Of a stretch of DNA of 64,000 bases, positions 1 to 8,499 are shown in pieces (position 1 is the first letter of the stretch; each line of letters starts with the position of its first letter). The translations under genes and the position numbers were made by a program. The notes below the pieces were generated by a model. The model made no database searches, had not been told where the DNA came from, and saw only the letters and a list, made by a program, of their open reading frames with translations. Origin of the DNA: Bog-756 sp050014755 (lineage in GTDB: Bacteria; Actinomycetota; Acidimicrobiia; Acidimicrobiales; RAAP-2); assembly GCA_050014755.1 (NCBI GenBank), contig JBEKCS010000005.1, positions 1-64,000 of the forward strand. Reading direction: 5' to 3'.

Positions 1-690
1 CCGCCCTACGAACCACGTCAGGTCCTCGATCCGGGCGACCCCGTCTCGATCGGCGCCATGGTGGGACCGGAGGCCTTCGAGGAGGTCCGCTACCTCGCCC
101 ATCTCCGCCAACGCGACGCCCTCGACCGCATCCCCGGACTGGCCGCGGAGTTCCGCGCCGCCTTCGGCCGGGACAGCGGCGGCCTGGTCCGTCCGTACCG
201 GACCGACGACGCCGACGTCGTCGTCGTGGCTATGGGATCCGTTCTCGGGACGCTCAAGGACGCCGTCGACGCCCGACGCCGTGCCGGAGAGCGGGTGGGT
301 GTACTCGGCATCACCACCTTCCGGCCGTTCCCGCGGGACGCGGTGGCCGAGGCCCTGGCCGGAACGTCACGGGTGGTCGTGGTCGAGAAGGCGTTCAGCG
401 TCGGCTTCGGTGGCGTGCTGTCCACCGACGTCGCGTTGGCCACCCACGAGGGCGACGCCCGTCTGCGCACGGTGGTCGCCGGGCTCGGCGGACGCCCGAT
501 CACCGGCCGCTCGCTCGAGACGATGTTCGGCGCCGCCGTCCGGGACGAGCTCGCACCCGTCACCTTCCTCGACCTCGACCTGGAGCTCGTGGAGCGGGAG
601 CGGGCCCGCATGAGGGACCGGCGCCGTTCGGGCCCGCCGGCGGAGAACGTCCTCCGTGACATCGGCACCGTGGCGTCGCGGATCGGTTGA
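1..690 (+). CDS. porA: 2-oxoacid (pyruvate):ferredoxin oxidoreductase alpha subunit, C-terminal part
   Basis: The frame is open from the first base of the window, so this is a 5'-truncated gene; an internal ATG at 58 is not the true start. The 229 visible residues end in a Rossmann-like half (around residues 65-150: DVVVVAMGSVLGTLKDAVD, then VGVLGITTFRPFP) typical of domain II of the alpha chain of PFOR/OFOR enzymes, which helps bind coenzyme A. The family interconverts acetyl-CoA plus CO2 and pyruvate using ferredoxin. The next gene, 9 nt downstream, encodes the thiamine-diphosphate beta chain, which supports the call. Whether a gamma domain is fused upstream cannot be seen. The substrate could be another 2-oxoacid. 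Confidence 0.85.
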   Translation, partial: PPYEPRQVLDPGDPVSIGAMVGPEAFEEVRYLAHLRQRDALDRIPGLAAEFRAAFGRDSGGLVRPYRTDDADVVVVAMGSVLGTLKDAVDARRRAGERVGVLGITTFRPFPRDAVAEALAGTSRVVVVEKAFSVGFGGVLSTDVALATHEGDARLRTVVAGLGGRPITGRSLETMFGAAVRDELAPVTFLDLDLELVERERARMRDRRRSGPPAENVLRDIGTVASRIG

Positions 691-699
691 GGAGGGCAC

Positions 700-1716
700 G
701 TGACAGGACAACCCGTCCGCTTCTACCAGGTGGGGAGCTTCGCCGTCGGCAACCGGCTGCTTCCCGACAGCGACCGGACCGCGCAGGCCGACCCGGACCG
801 GGCCAACGCGCTGGACTCCGGCCACCGGGCCTGCCAGGGATGCGGGGAGGCACTCGGGGCCCGGTACGTGCTCGACGCGGCCATGCGTGCGACCGGGGGC
901 CGGATCGCCGCCGTCAACGCGACCGGTTGCCTCGAGGTCTTCTCGACCCCCTATCCGGAGACCTCGTGGCGCATCGCCTGGCTCCACTCACTCTTCGCCA
1001 ACGCGCCGGCGGTGGCCACCGGGGTCGCCGCGGCGATGCGGATCAAAGGTGCGACGGACGTGCGCGTGGTGGGACAGGCCGGGGACGGCGGCACGGTCGA
1101 CATCGGCTTCGGGTGCCTGTCGGGGATGTTCGAGCGCAACGACGACGTCCTGTTCGTCTGCTACGACAACGAGGCCTACATGAACACCGGAGTCCAGCGC
1201 TCCGGCGCGACACCGCCGGCGGCGCGCACGGCCACCACGGAGGTGGTCGGGAGCCACCGCGGCAACGCCTTCGGGCAGGGGAAGGACCTCCCCCGGATCG
1301 CCATGGCCCACGGCATCCCCTACGTCGCCACCGCCACGGTGGCCGACCTGCACGACCTCGAGCGCAAGGTCGAACGCGCCGTCGCCGTGCGCGGGGCCCG
1401 CTATCTCCACGTCCTCGTGCCCTGCCCGCTGGGCTGGGGCTCGGCGCCGGCCGACACCGTCCGGGTCGCCCGGCTGGCCGTCGAGACCGGACTCTTCCCC
1501 GTCTTCGAGGCCGTCGACGGTGAGGTCACCGCGGTCTCCCCCATCCGCCACCGGACCCCGGTAGAGGCCTACCTCTCGATCCAGGGACGCTACGCGCACC
1601 TCTTCGGTGAGGATCCGGACACCGAGACGATCGCCAGGATCCAGGACCGCGCCGACCGCAACATCGCCACCTACGGCCTGCTCGGCGACAGGGACCCGGA
1701 GGAGGCGGGCGTCTGA
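700..1716 (+). CDS. porB: 2-oxoacid (pyruvate):ferredoxin oxidoreductase beta subunit (TPP-binding)
   Basis: A 338-residue protein from a GTG start preceded by GAGGAGG. The N-terminus has the Cys pair region HRACQGCGEALGARYV (about residues 43-58) that ligates a [4Fe-4S] cluster in PorB proteins. A thiamine-diphosphate signature begins at GDGGTVDIGFG (about residue 127) and ends about 30 residues later at CYDNEAYMNTG. A further conserved Cys lies in NATGCLEVF. This is the catalytic subunit that decarboxylates, or in reverse carboxylates, the 2-oxoacid and passes electrons through its cluster. It sits between the alpha chain and a gene that starts inside its stop codon (TGATG at 1714-1718), so the three are almost certainly co-translated. 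Pyruvate specificity is inferred from the neighbouring PEP synthase. Confidence 0.88.
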   Translation: MTGQPVRFYQVGSFAVGNRLLPDSDRTAQADPDRANALDSGHRACQGCGEALGARYVLDAAMRATGGRIAAVNATGCLEVFSTPYPETSWRIAWLHSLFANAPAVATGVAAAMRIKGATDVRVVGQAGDGGTVDIGFGCLSGMFERNDDVLFVCYDNEAYMNTGVQRSGATPPAARTATTEVVGSHRGNAFGQGKDLPRIAMAHGIPYVATATVADLHDLERKVERAVAVRGARYLHVLVPCPLGWGSAPADTVRVARLAVETGLFPVFEAVDGEVTAVSPIRHRTPVEAYLSIQGRYAHLFGEDPDTETIARIQDRADRNIATYGLLGDRDPEEAGV

Positions 1717-3341
1717 TGGACCTCCCCTTCGCCATCACCCTCGACGTCGGCTCCAGCCACGCCAACCGCACCGGCTCGTGGCGGGTCGAGCGCCCCGTCT
1801 ACGTGGACCGGCTCCCCCCGTGCAACAACGCCTGCCCCGCCGGGGAGCGGATCCAGGAGTGGCTCTTCCACGCGGAGTCGGGCGGATACGACGAGGCGTG
1901 GCGGGTGCTCGTGGAGGACAACCCTCTCCCGGCGGTGATGGGCCGGATCTGCTACCACCCCTGCGAAACGGCGTGCAACCGCGGCCAGCTCGACGAGGCG
2001 GTCGGCATCAATTCGGTCGAGCGCTTCCTCGGTGACCTGGCCATCGAGCAGGGCTGGCCGCTTCCCGGACCGGGGGTCGACTCCGGAAAGCGGGTGCTGG
2101 TCGTCGGCGCCGGTCCGGCCGGGCTGAGCGCCGCCTACCACCTCCGTCGACTCGGGCACGGGGTCCGCCTGGTCGATGCTTCGCCACAGCTCGGAGGCAT
2201 GCTGCGCTACGGGATCCCGGCGTACCGGCTCCCACGGGACGTGCTCGACGCAGAGATCGCCCGCATCGTCGACCTGGGGATCGAGGTGTCCCTCGACCAC
2301 CCGGTACTCGATGTCGGCGCCGAGCGCGCGTCCGGCGGATTCGACGGCGTCTTCCTCGCCGTCGGCGCTGGGATCGGCCGGCGCGTCGACATCCCGGCCG
2401 GCGATTCGTCCCGGATCATCGACGCCGTCACCCTCCTGCACCACGTGGCCGACGACGACCCTCCGCTGCTCGGCCGTCGGGTCGCGGTCTACGGGGGCGG
2501 CGATACCGCCGTGGACGCGGCGAGGACCGTCCGCCGGCTGGGGGCGTCCGACGCCGTGATCGTCTACCGGCGCAACCGGGAGCGGATGCCCGCCCACGCG
2601 GACGAGCTCGAGGAGGCATTGGACGAAGGTGTGACGGTGCGGTGGCTCTCCACGGTCAGCCGGTACGAGGGCGACCACCTGGTCATCGAGCGGATGCGCC
2701 TGGACGACGACGGGTTCCCCCAGCCCACCGGTGACTTCGAGGAGCTCGGAGCCGACGCGCTGGTACTCGCCCTCGGCCAGGACACGGACCTCACGCTCCT
2801 CGATCGGGCAGGCGGCGTGGTCGTCGAGGACGGCGCGGTCCAGGTGCTCCCGACCATGATGACCGGAATGAGCGGCATCTTCGCCGGTGGCGACGCCGTC
2901 CCGTCCCCGCGCACGGCGACGGTGGCCATCGGGCACGGCCGGACGGCAGCCCGGGGGATCGACGCCTACCTGGCGGGCCGCACCGTCGCCGATCCCCCCC
3001 GAGCCGAGTCGGCCACGTTCGACCGCATCAACACCTGGTACTACTCGGATGCTCCCCGGACGGTCCGTCCCGAACTCGAGCGGATCCGCCGCCAGAGCGG
3101 GTTCGACGAGGTGGTGGGAGGGCTCACCGAGGAGAACGCCCTGTTCGAAGCCCGTCGCTGCCTGTCGTGCGGAAACTGCTTCGAGTGCGACAACTGCTAT
3201 GGCGTGTGCCCCGACAATGCGGTGATCAAGCTCGGGCCCGGCCAGCGGTACTCGATCGACCTCGACTTCTGCAAAGGTTGCGGCCTCTGTGCCCAGGAGT
3301 GCCCGTGTGGCGCCATCGACATGGTCGCCGAACGGAACTGA
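1716..3341 (+). CDS. GltD-like NAD(P)/FAD oxidoreductase fused to a 2[4Fe-4S] ferredoxin domain (POR-associated)
   Basis: This 541-residue protein has three parts. Residues ~25-110 are a GltD-type Fe-S domain with CNNACPAGERI and CYHPCETACNRGQ. Residues ~120-430 carry two dinucleotide folds (VLVVGAGPAGLSAA for FAD, VAVYGGGDTAVDAARTVRR for NAD(P)H). The last ~65 residues are a PorD-like ferredoxin domain with CLSCGNCFECDNCYGVCP and CKGCGLCAQECPCGAI. Its ATG overlaps the porB stop by one base. The known role of such proteins is electron transfer between NAD(P)H and Fe-S proteins; here it probably links ferredoxin used by PorAB to the pyridine nucleotide pool. It replaces the separate delta subunit seen in many archaeal enzymes. 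The direction of electron flow cannot be read from sequence. Confidence 0.85.
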   Translation: MDLPFAITLDVGSSHANRTGSWRVERPVYVDRLPPCNNACPAGERIQEWLFHAESGGYDEAWRVLVEDNPLPAVMGRICYHPCETACNRGQLDEAVGINSVERFLGDLAIEQGWPLPGPGVDSGKRVLVVGAGPAGLSAAYHLRRLGHGVRLVDASPQLGGMLRYGIPAYRLPRDVLDAEIARIVDLGIEVSLDHPVLDVGAERASGGFDGVFLAVGAGIGRRVDIPAGDSSRIIDAVTLLHHVADDDPPLLGRRVAVYGGGDTAVDAARTVRRLGASDAVIVYRRNRERMPAHADELEEALDEGVTVRWLSTVSRYEGDHLVIERMRLDDDGFPQPTGDFEELGADALVLALGQDTDLTLLDRAGGVVVEDGAVQVLPTMMTGMSGIFAGGDAVPSPRTATVAIGHGRTAARGIDAYLAGRTVADPPRAESATFDRINTWYYSDAPRTVRPELERIRRQSGFDEVVGGLTEENALFEARRCLSCGNCFECDNCYGVCPDNAVIKLGPGQRYSIDLDFCKGCGLCAQECPCGAIDMVAERN

Positions 3342-3356
3342 ACCCCCACGCCCGAC

Positions 3357-5672
3357 TCAGCCGTGCCGTCCGGACAACGGGTGGCGGGCCGTCAGGTGGG
3401 GGGTGGCAGCCGACCGCCCCGGAGTGGCCGCCTCGACCAGCAGACGACGCTCGGCACCGGCGATCGCCCGTCGCACCGGACTGACCGAGTCCGGATTGAC
3501 CGAGACCGACGTGATGCCGAGTCGGACGAGGAATTCGGCGAACTCGGGACGGTTGGAGGGAGCCTGCCCGCACAACGAGGAGGTGATTCCGGACTCCTGG
3601 CAGGCCCCGACGATCCGTTCGATGGCGTCGAGGACCGCGGGATCGGACTCGTCGAAGAGTTCGGCCAGCACAGCCGAGTCCCGGTCGACGCCCAGGGTGA
3701 GCTGGGTCAGGTCGTTGCTCCCGATCGACACCCCCTCCACGCCCATGCGGGCGTAGGTCGGGATCCAGTACGCCACCGAGGGGACCTCGGCCATGACCCA
3801 TACCTGGAGCCCGCGGGCCGACGGATGGTCCTCGACGATGTCGAGGCACCGCTCGAGCTCCCAGGCGGTGCGGACGAAGGGGATCATGAGCCGGAGATTG
3901 GGTGTCTCGGCCGCCACCCGACCGAGCACATCGAGCTCCAAACGGAACAGGTCGGGCTGGTCGACGTAGCGGTAGCACCCGCGGTAGCCGATCATCGGGT
4001 TCTCCTCCTGGGGTTCGAACTCCTCCCCGCCCTCCAGGCCCCGGAATTCGTTGCTCCGGAAGTCGATGCTCCGGTAGACGACGGGGCGCGTGCCGAACGC
4101 CCGGGTGATCCGTAGCAGTGACTTCGACATGGCGTCGACGAACGTCTGCTCCTCGCCCCGTTGGAGCAGGAGTCGGGGGTGCACCCCGCCCAGCGCGTCC
4201 GCCACCATGAACTCGGCCCGCAGCAGGCCGACGCCGTCCACGTCCAGGGCCGCCACCTCCTCGGCGTGCTCGGCGACGGCCAGGTTCACGTAGAGACGGG
4301 TGGCCAACGCCTCGTCCGGGCCGCCCTGTCCTGCGGGCGCGGCCGCGGCGACCGCAGCGGCGACAGGTGCCCGGACCACGCCCTCGAGGACCTGGCCCCG
4401 CTCGCCGTCGACGGTCACCACCTCGCCGTCACGGAGCACGGTCGTCGCCGTCCGCGTACCGACCACGCAGGGCAGGCCCAGCTCCCGGGAGACGATGGCG
4501 GCGTGACAGGTCATGCCGCCGCCGTCGGTCACCAGTGCGGCGGCCCGCCGCATCACCGGGACCCAGTCCGGACTGGTCATGGGGGCGACCAGAACCTCGC
4601 CGTCGAGCAGGCGCTCGCCCTCGTCGGGCGACTGGAGCAGCCGGGCCGGGCCCGACGCGGTGCCCTTGGACGCGGCCAACCCGGTGACCAGGACCCGGTG
4701 GTCGGCCCCCGGGGAGACTGTCGGGGGATTCAGGGTGGTGATCGGCCGCGACTGCACGATGTAGGTCTTCTCCCCGGCCAGGGCCCACTCGATGTCCTGG
4801 GGCGAGCCGTAGTGGTCCTGCACCTCGAGGCCCAACCGGGCCAACTCCACGATCTCCCCGTCGAGGAGCACCCGACGGTCGGCCTCGTCGGCGCCCAGCG
4901 TGACCTCCTGGTCACTCCCGTCGGCGCCACGGACGATCTTGGTCGTCTTGTGTCCGATCCGGACCGACAGGAGCCTCAGTCCGTCCTTGACCACCACGTA
5001 GGTGTCGGGCTCGACGAGGCCGGAGACCACCACCTCCCCCTGCCCGAAGGCGCCCTCGATGACGATCCGGTCCGAGTCGCCGGTCGAGGGGTCGGCGGTG
5101 AACATGACCCCCGACCGCTCCGAGGCCACCATCTCCTGGACCACCACCGCCAGGGTCGGCTCGTCGGTCACCCCTTCGAGGGAGCGGTAGGCGATGACCC
5201 GCTGCCCGTACAAGGACGCCCAGCAGCCGACGATCCGCCGCAGCAGTTCGTCGTCGCCCGCCACGTTGGTGAAGGTGGCGTTCATGCCCGCGAACGACGT
5301 GCCCGCGGTGTCTTCGCCGGTCCCCGACGAGCGAACGGCGACCCGCGACCCGGCGCCGAGCTTGTGGTAGGCGTCGAGCACCTGGTGCGCCAGTTCGGGC
5401 GGGATGGCCGTCCCCTCGATCAGGCCCTGGGCCGTACCGGCGGCCGCGGCCAGACCCTCCTGGTCGCCGGGGTCCAGACCGGCGAGGACGTCGCGCAGCT
5501 TGGCTCGGGTGCCCGCACGGTCGATGGCGTCCAGATAGGCCTCCCCGGTGACGATGAAGCCCGGCGGGACCGGCAGCCCGCCGCGGGTGAGCTCTCCCAG
5601 GTTCGCTCCCTTGCCACCCACGCTGGCCACGTCATCCAAGCCGACGTCCTCGAACCAGGCGATCGCGCTCAT
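3357..5672 (-). CDS. ppsA: Phosphoenolpyruvate synthase (pyruvate, water dikinase)
   Basis: A 771-residue protein, the usual length for PpsA. It has an N-terminal ATP-grasp domain (KGANLGELTRGGLPVPPGF near residue 20, VRSSGTGEDTAGTSFAG near 115), the swivelling phosphohistidine domain with GGMTCHAAIVSREL (catalytic His about residue 390), and a C-terminal PEP/pyruvate barrel ending with SLCGQAPSNRPEF (catalytic Cys about residue 701). It converts pyruvate and ATP to PEP, AMP and phosphate. It converges on the por operon with only 15 nt between the stop codons, so the two are not co-transcribed. Together they would make acetyl-CoA to pyruvate to PEP, a gluconeogenic or carbon-fixing entry route; that pairing is inference. 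Confidence 0.95.
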   Translation of the reverse strand: MSAIAWFEDVGLDDVASVGGKGANLGELTRGGLPVPPGFIVTGEAYLDAIDRAGTRAKLRDVLAGLDPGDQEGLAAAAGTAQGLIEGTAIPPELAHQVLDAYHKLGAGSRVAVRSSGTGEDTAGTSFAGMNATFTNVAGDDELLRRIVGCWASLYGQRVIAYRSLEGVTDEPTLAVVVQEMVASERSGVMFTADPSTGDSDRIVIEGAFGQGEVVVSGLVEPDTYVVVKDGLRLLSVRIGHKTTKIVRGADGSDQEVTLGADEADRRVLLDGEIVELARLGLEVQDHYGSPQDIEWALAGEKTYIVQSRPITTLNPPTVSPGADHRVLVTGLAASKGTASGPARLLQSPDEGERLLDGEVLVAPMTSPDWVPVMRRAAALVTDGGGMTCHAAIVSRELGLPCVVGTRTATTVLRDGEVVTVDGERGQVLEGVVRAPVAAAVAAAAPAGQGGPDEALATRLYVNLAVAEHAEEVAALDVDGVGLLRAEFMVADALGGVHPRLLLQRGEEQTFVDAMSKSLLRITRAFGTRPVVYRSIDFRSNEFRGLEGGEEFEPQEENPMIGYRGCYRYVDQPDLFRLELDVLGRVAAETPNLRLMIPFVRTAWELERCLDIVEDHPSARGLQVWVMAEVPSVAYWIPTYARMGVEGVSIGSNDLTQLTLGVDRDSAVLAELFDESDPAVLDAIERIVGACQESGITSSLCGQAPSNRPEFAEFLVRLGITSVSVNPDSVSPVRRAIAGAERRLLVEAATPGRSAATPHLTARHPLSGRHG

Positions 5673-5754
5673 AGGAATCCCTTCTCACCGCTCCCGACCC
5701 ATTGTCCGACACCGGTCGGTCCGATCACAGGGTCCAAGGTCACCCAGCAGGCAC

Positions 5755-5803
5755 CCGGGCCGGGGGATTCCGGGGCGGGACGGACCCCCGACCCCCGGCC
5801 CGG
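5755..5803 (-). terminator. GC-rich stem-loop downstream of the VOC gene
   Basis: CCGGGCCGGGGG at 5755-5766 is perfectly complementary to CCCCCGGCCCGG at 5792-5803, a 12-bp stem with a 25-nt loop. It lies 6 nt past the VOC gene stop on the minus strand. There is no U-run, as is common for actinobacterial hairpins, so terminator function is probable rather than shown. Confidence 0.5.
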
Positions 5804-5808
5804 CCCGG

Positions 5809-6312
5809 TCAGGGCCCGACGACGGTGCCGTACATGTCGTGGAGCGGGTAGCTCAGCAACTCGAGCCGCTCCCCGTCCGGACCCGGGAAGTAGGCCGAGT
5901 CCCCGTTGACGACATGGACCTCCACGCCGGCGTCGCGCACCTTGGCGACCAGCCGGTCGAACTGGTCCGGGGTGACGCTGATGGCGATGTGGTGCAGGCC
6001 GCCGAGCACCTCGGCGTAGTCGCCGAGGTCCAGGCCGGGGAAGTCGAAGTAGGCGAGGTAGTTGCCGTTGCCGATGTCGAAGAAGAAGTGGGTGGAGCCC
6101 CGGTAGTCGCGGTTCTCGAACAGCTCGGCCAGCGGGAACTCGAGCACGTCCTGGTAGAAGGCGATGGTGCGCTCGACGTCGCTCGACAGCACCGCCATGT
6201 GGTGCAGGCCGCGGGCGGACGTCCGGGGCCGGTCGCCCACCGGACGCAGGTAGGTCGCCCGCAGCCGGTCCCACTCGACCGAGCGATCGACATCGCTCCC
6301 GTGGCCGGTCAT
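5809..6312 (-). CDS. VOC (glyoxalase/dioxygenase superfamily) protein
   Basis: A single-domain protein of 167 residues. It shows the paired beta-alpha-beta-beta-beta modules of the vicinal-oxygen-chelate fold: GLHHMAVLSSDVERTIAFYQ near residue 30, FFFDIGNGNYLAYFDFP near 75, LHHIAISVTPDQFDRLV near 105, and GPDGERLELLSY near 145. The His and Glu positions fit metal binding. The substrate cannot be told from sequence; the lyase, dioxygenase and resistance branches of the family are all possible. The ATG at 6312 was chosen because it forms an ATGA overlap with the stop of the upstream serine-hydrolase gene and the fold begins shortly after it. A longer in-frame extension to 6573 lies inside that gene and is not protein-like. 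Confidence 0.8.
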   Translation of the reverse strand: MTGHGSDVDRSVEWDRLRATYLRPVGDRPRTSARGLHHMAVLSSDVERTIAFYQDVLEFPLAELFENRDYRGSTHFFFDIGNGNYLAYFDFPGLDLGDYAEVLGGLHHIAISVTPDQFDRLVAKVRDAGVEVHVVNGDSAYFPGPDGERLELLSYPLHDMYGTVVGP

Positions 6313-7354
6313 CCGACGCCGCCCCGCCGGGAGTCCGCGAAGGCACCGGTCACCTCGTCCCTCCAGGCACGGAGGAGGGGATAGCGGTCCGGATCCGTCC
6401 GGCCCATCCGCACGAGCACCAGGTCGAGCGCCGGGCAGAGGTCGATGTACTGCCCGTCGTGGCCCGCCGCCCAGAACGTGCCGAGCGGCTCGTCCCGGGT
6501 CCACCAGTGAGCTCCGTAGAGGTTCCCGCCGTCCGGATCGACCGATCGGGGCGTCCGGCCCCGGTCCACCCATCCCTCGGGCAGCAGCCGCAGGCCACCC
6601 ACGAGCCGGCGTCGTCGAAGGTGGCCCGGGCCGACGCCATCCCGAGCGGTCCGAACACTCTCGCGTCCAGGAACTCCTGGTAGGCGGGTCCCGGGCCCAC
6701 GGTTCGGGCCACGATGCCGGAGATCACCATGCTGGTCCCGGTCGAGTAGTTGAACCGATCTCCGGGGGGTGCCGTCAACGGTCGGTCCGCGGCGAACCCG
6801 GCCATGTCGGACTTCCCGGGTCCGAAGAGCATCGGGATGACGTCGGAGGCCCCGGCGTCGTCGTACTCCTCGGCGAAGTCGAGTCCGTCGCGCATCTCGA
6901 GGAGATCGTCCAGGGTGATCGCCCCGCGAGGATCGTCTGCGCCCTGCCACGACGGCACGGCAGCCGGTGCGGCGGGGTCGAGCCTTCCGTCACCGACCAG
7001 CATCCCGACGGCGGCATGGAGCACGGCCTTGGCCATCGACCAGGACAGCAGCGGCGTGGACGGCGCAACCGGGGTGCCGCCGCCCTCCCACCGCGGGAGC
7101 GTTCCGCCGTAGCGTTCGTAGACCAGGCGGCCACCGTGCACGACGGCGACGGCATAGGTCTCGCGCAGGGGACCGTCCGGGTCGAAGGCGGTATCCAGGA
7201 GCTCCTCGACTCCGGCCCCGAACTGGTGGCCCCCGACAGGCCAGTCCCGGGTCGGCCATGCCACCCCGGTCGGCTGGGGCGGCAGCGGGGGCAACCCGGG
7301 GGAGATCACGGTCGATTCGGTCACGACACCAGCATCGCGCGACCCCGGTGACAC
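6309..7354 (-). pseudogene. Serine hydrolase (class C beta-lactamase family), broken by a frameshift
   Basis: The frame from 7354 (GTG; another GTG at 7324) encodes a beta-lactamase-like hydrolase with the SMAK nucleophile motif (SxxK) and FNYSTG as the YxN counterpart. Just after the codons for DDAGSW, at about 6598-6600, the homology moves to the -1 frame. That frame continues with GGLRLLPEGWVDRG, a GHDGQYI segment equivalent to the HxG motif, and a stop at 6309 that overlaps the next start as ATGA. One base missing from a G-run (coding strand) explains the break. Read literally, the first frame ends at 6350 with a nonsense tail lacking the HxG motif. The alternatives are a real recent mutation or a consensus error in a homopolymer; the intact overlap favours a very recent or artefactual event. 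Confidence 0.75.
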
Positions 7355-7472
7355 ATTCCGGCTCCCGGTGGACAGCGACAGCCCAGCCCGTAGGATTCGG
7401 TCCGGCCGGGCGATCCGCCGGTCCGTTCGACCGGAGATCGCCTACGGGTATCCGCATACGCAAGGAGCAGCC

Positions 7473-8438
7473 ATGGAGATGGAGTATCGACGTCTGGGCG
7501 GGTCGGGCCTCAAGGTCAGCGTCCTGTCCTTCGGATCATGGGTGACCTTCGGGCCCCAGTTGGCCGGCAACCTCGCCGAGGACTGCCTGTCGGCTGCGTA
7601 CGACGCGGGGGTCAACTTCTTCGACAACGCGGAGGGTTACGAGGCCGGCAAGTCCGAGACCATCATGGGTGAGGCGATCCGGTCCCTCGGGTGGCCCCGC
7701 TACTCCTACGTCATCTCCACCAAGCTGTTCTGGGGACTGCATAACAACGTCAACATGCGGAACACGCTCAACCGCAAGTACCTGTCCCAGGCCATCGACG
7801 GCTCGCTCGAGCGGCTGGGTCTCGAGTTCGTCGACCTCGTCTACTGCCACCGCCCCGACCCCGAGACGCCGGTCGAGGAGACCGTGTGGGCCATGTCCGA
7901 CATGATCACGGCCGGCAAGGCCCTCTACTGGGGCACGTCGGAATGGTCAGCCGAGTCGCTGCGCGAAGCCTGGGACATCGCCGACCGACACCACCTCCAC
8001 AAGCCGGTGGTCGAGCAGCCCCAGTACAACCTGCTGTGGCGGGACAGGGTCGAGCAGGAGTACGCGCCCCTCTACGACGGTATCGGCCTCGGCCTCACCA
8101 CCTGGAGCCCGCTCGCTTCAGGCCTGCTGACCGGCAAGTACCTCGACGGTGTTCCCGAGGGATCCCGGGCGTCGTTGCCCGGCTACGAGTGGTTGCGCAA
8201 CCTGTTGACCGACGCCGACCGCAACCGGACGGTCGCTCGCCTCCAAGGCATCGCCGAGGAGCTCGACTGCACCCTGGCCCAGCTGTCCATCGCCTGGTGC
8301 GTCAAGAACCCGCACGTGTCCTCGGTCATCACCGGCGCGAGCCGGGTGGAACAGGTCCACGAGAACCTTGCCGCCCTCGACGTCGTGCCCAAGCTGACCG
8401 ACGACGTCATGGCCAGGATCCGCACCGCCATCGCCTGA
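7473..8438 (+). CDS. Aldo-keto reductase, KCNAB/YghZ-like
   Basis: A 321-residue TIM-barrel NADPH-dependent oxidoreductase. The catalytic tetrad is visible: Asp and Tyr in FFDNAEGYE (about residues 48-56), Lys in VISTKLFWG, and His in VYCHRPDPE. The cofactor end is marked by SIAWCVKNPHVSSVITGAS near residue 285. The layout is that of the potassium-channel-beta-subunit-like branch (AKR6/YghZ/YajO group), which reduces aldehydes such as methylglyoxal; the actual substrate is unknown. The ATG at 7473 has AAGGAG 5 nt upstream, so the longer in-frame extension from 7368 is rejected. It is divergent from the serine-hydrolase gene. Confidence 0.92.
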   Translation: MEMEYRRLGGSGLKVSVLSFGSWVTFGPQLAGNLAEDCLSAAYDAGVNFFDNAEGYEAGKSETIMGEAIRSLGWPRYSYVISTKLFWGLHNNVNMRNTLNRKYLSQAIDGSLERLGLEFVDLVYCHRPDPETPVEETVWAMSDMITAGKALYWGTSEWSAESLREAWDIADRHHLHKPVVEQPQYNLLWRDRVEQEYAPLYDGIGLGLTTWSPLASGLLTGKYLDGVPEGSRASLPGYEWLRNLLTDADRNRTVARLQGIAEELDCTLAQLSIAWCVKNPHVSSVITGASRVEQVHENLAALDVVPKLTDDVMARIRTAIA

Positions 8439-8499
8439 CCGCAGCATGGCAGAGGCGCTCCGAGCGCACCGCCGACCTACGGGAGGCCGTCCCGCCGGC

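Noticed and set aside
4161..5909. Long open frame on the plus strand opposite ppsA
   Set aside because: It is antisense to a complete PEP synthase with all motifs; its product is low-complexity Gly/Arg/His-rich, the mirror effect of high GC at third positions.
6590..6605. Programmed -1 frameshift in the serine hydrolase
   Set aside because: No X-XXY-YYZ slippery heptamer or downstream structure is evident; a one-base deletion in a G-run is simpler.
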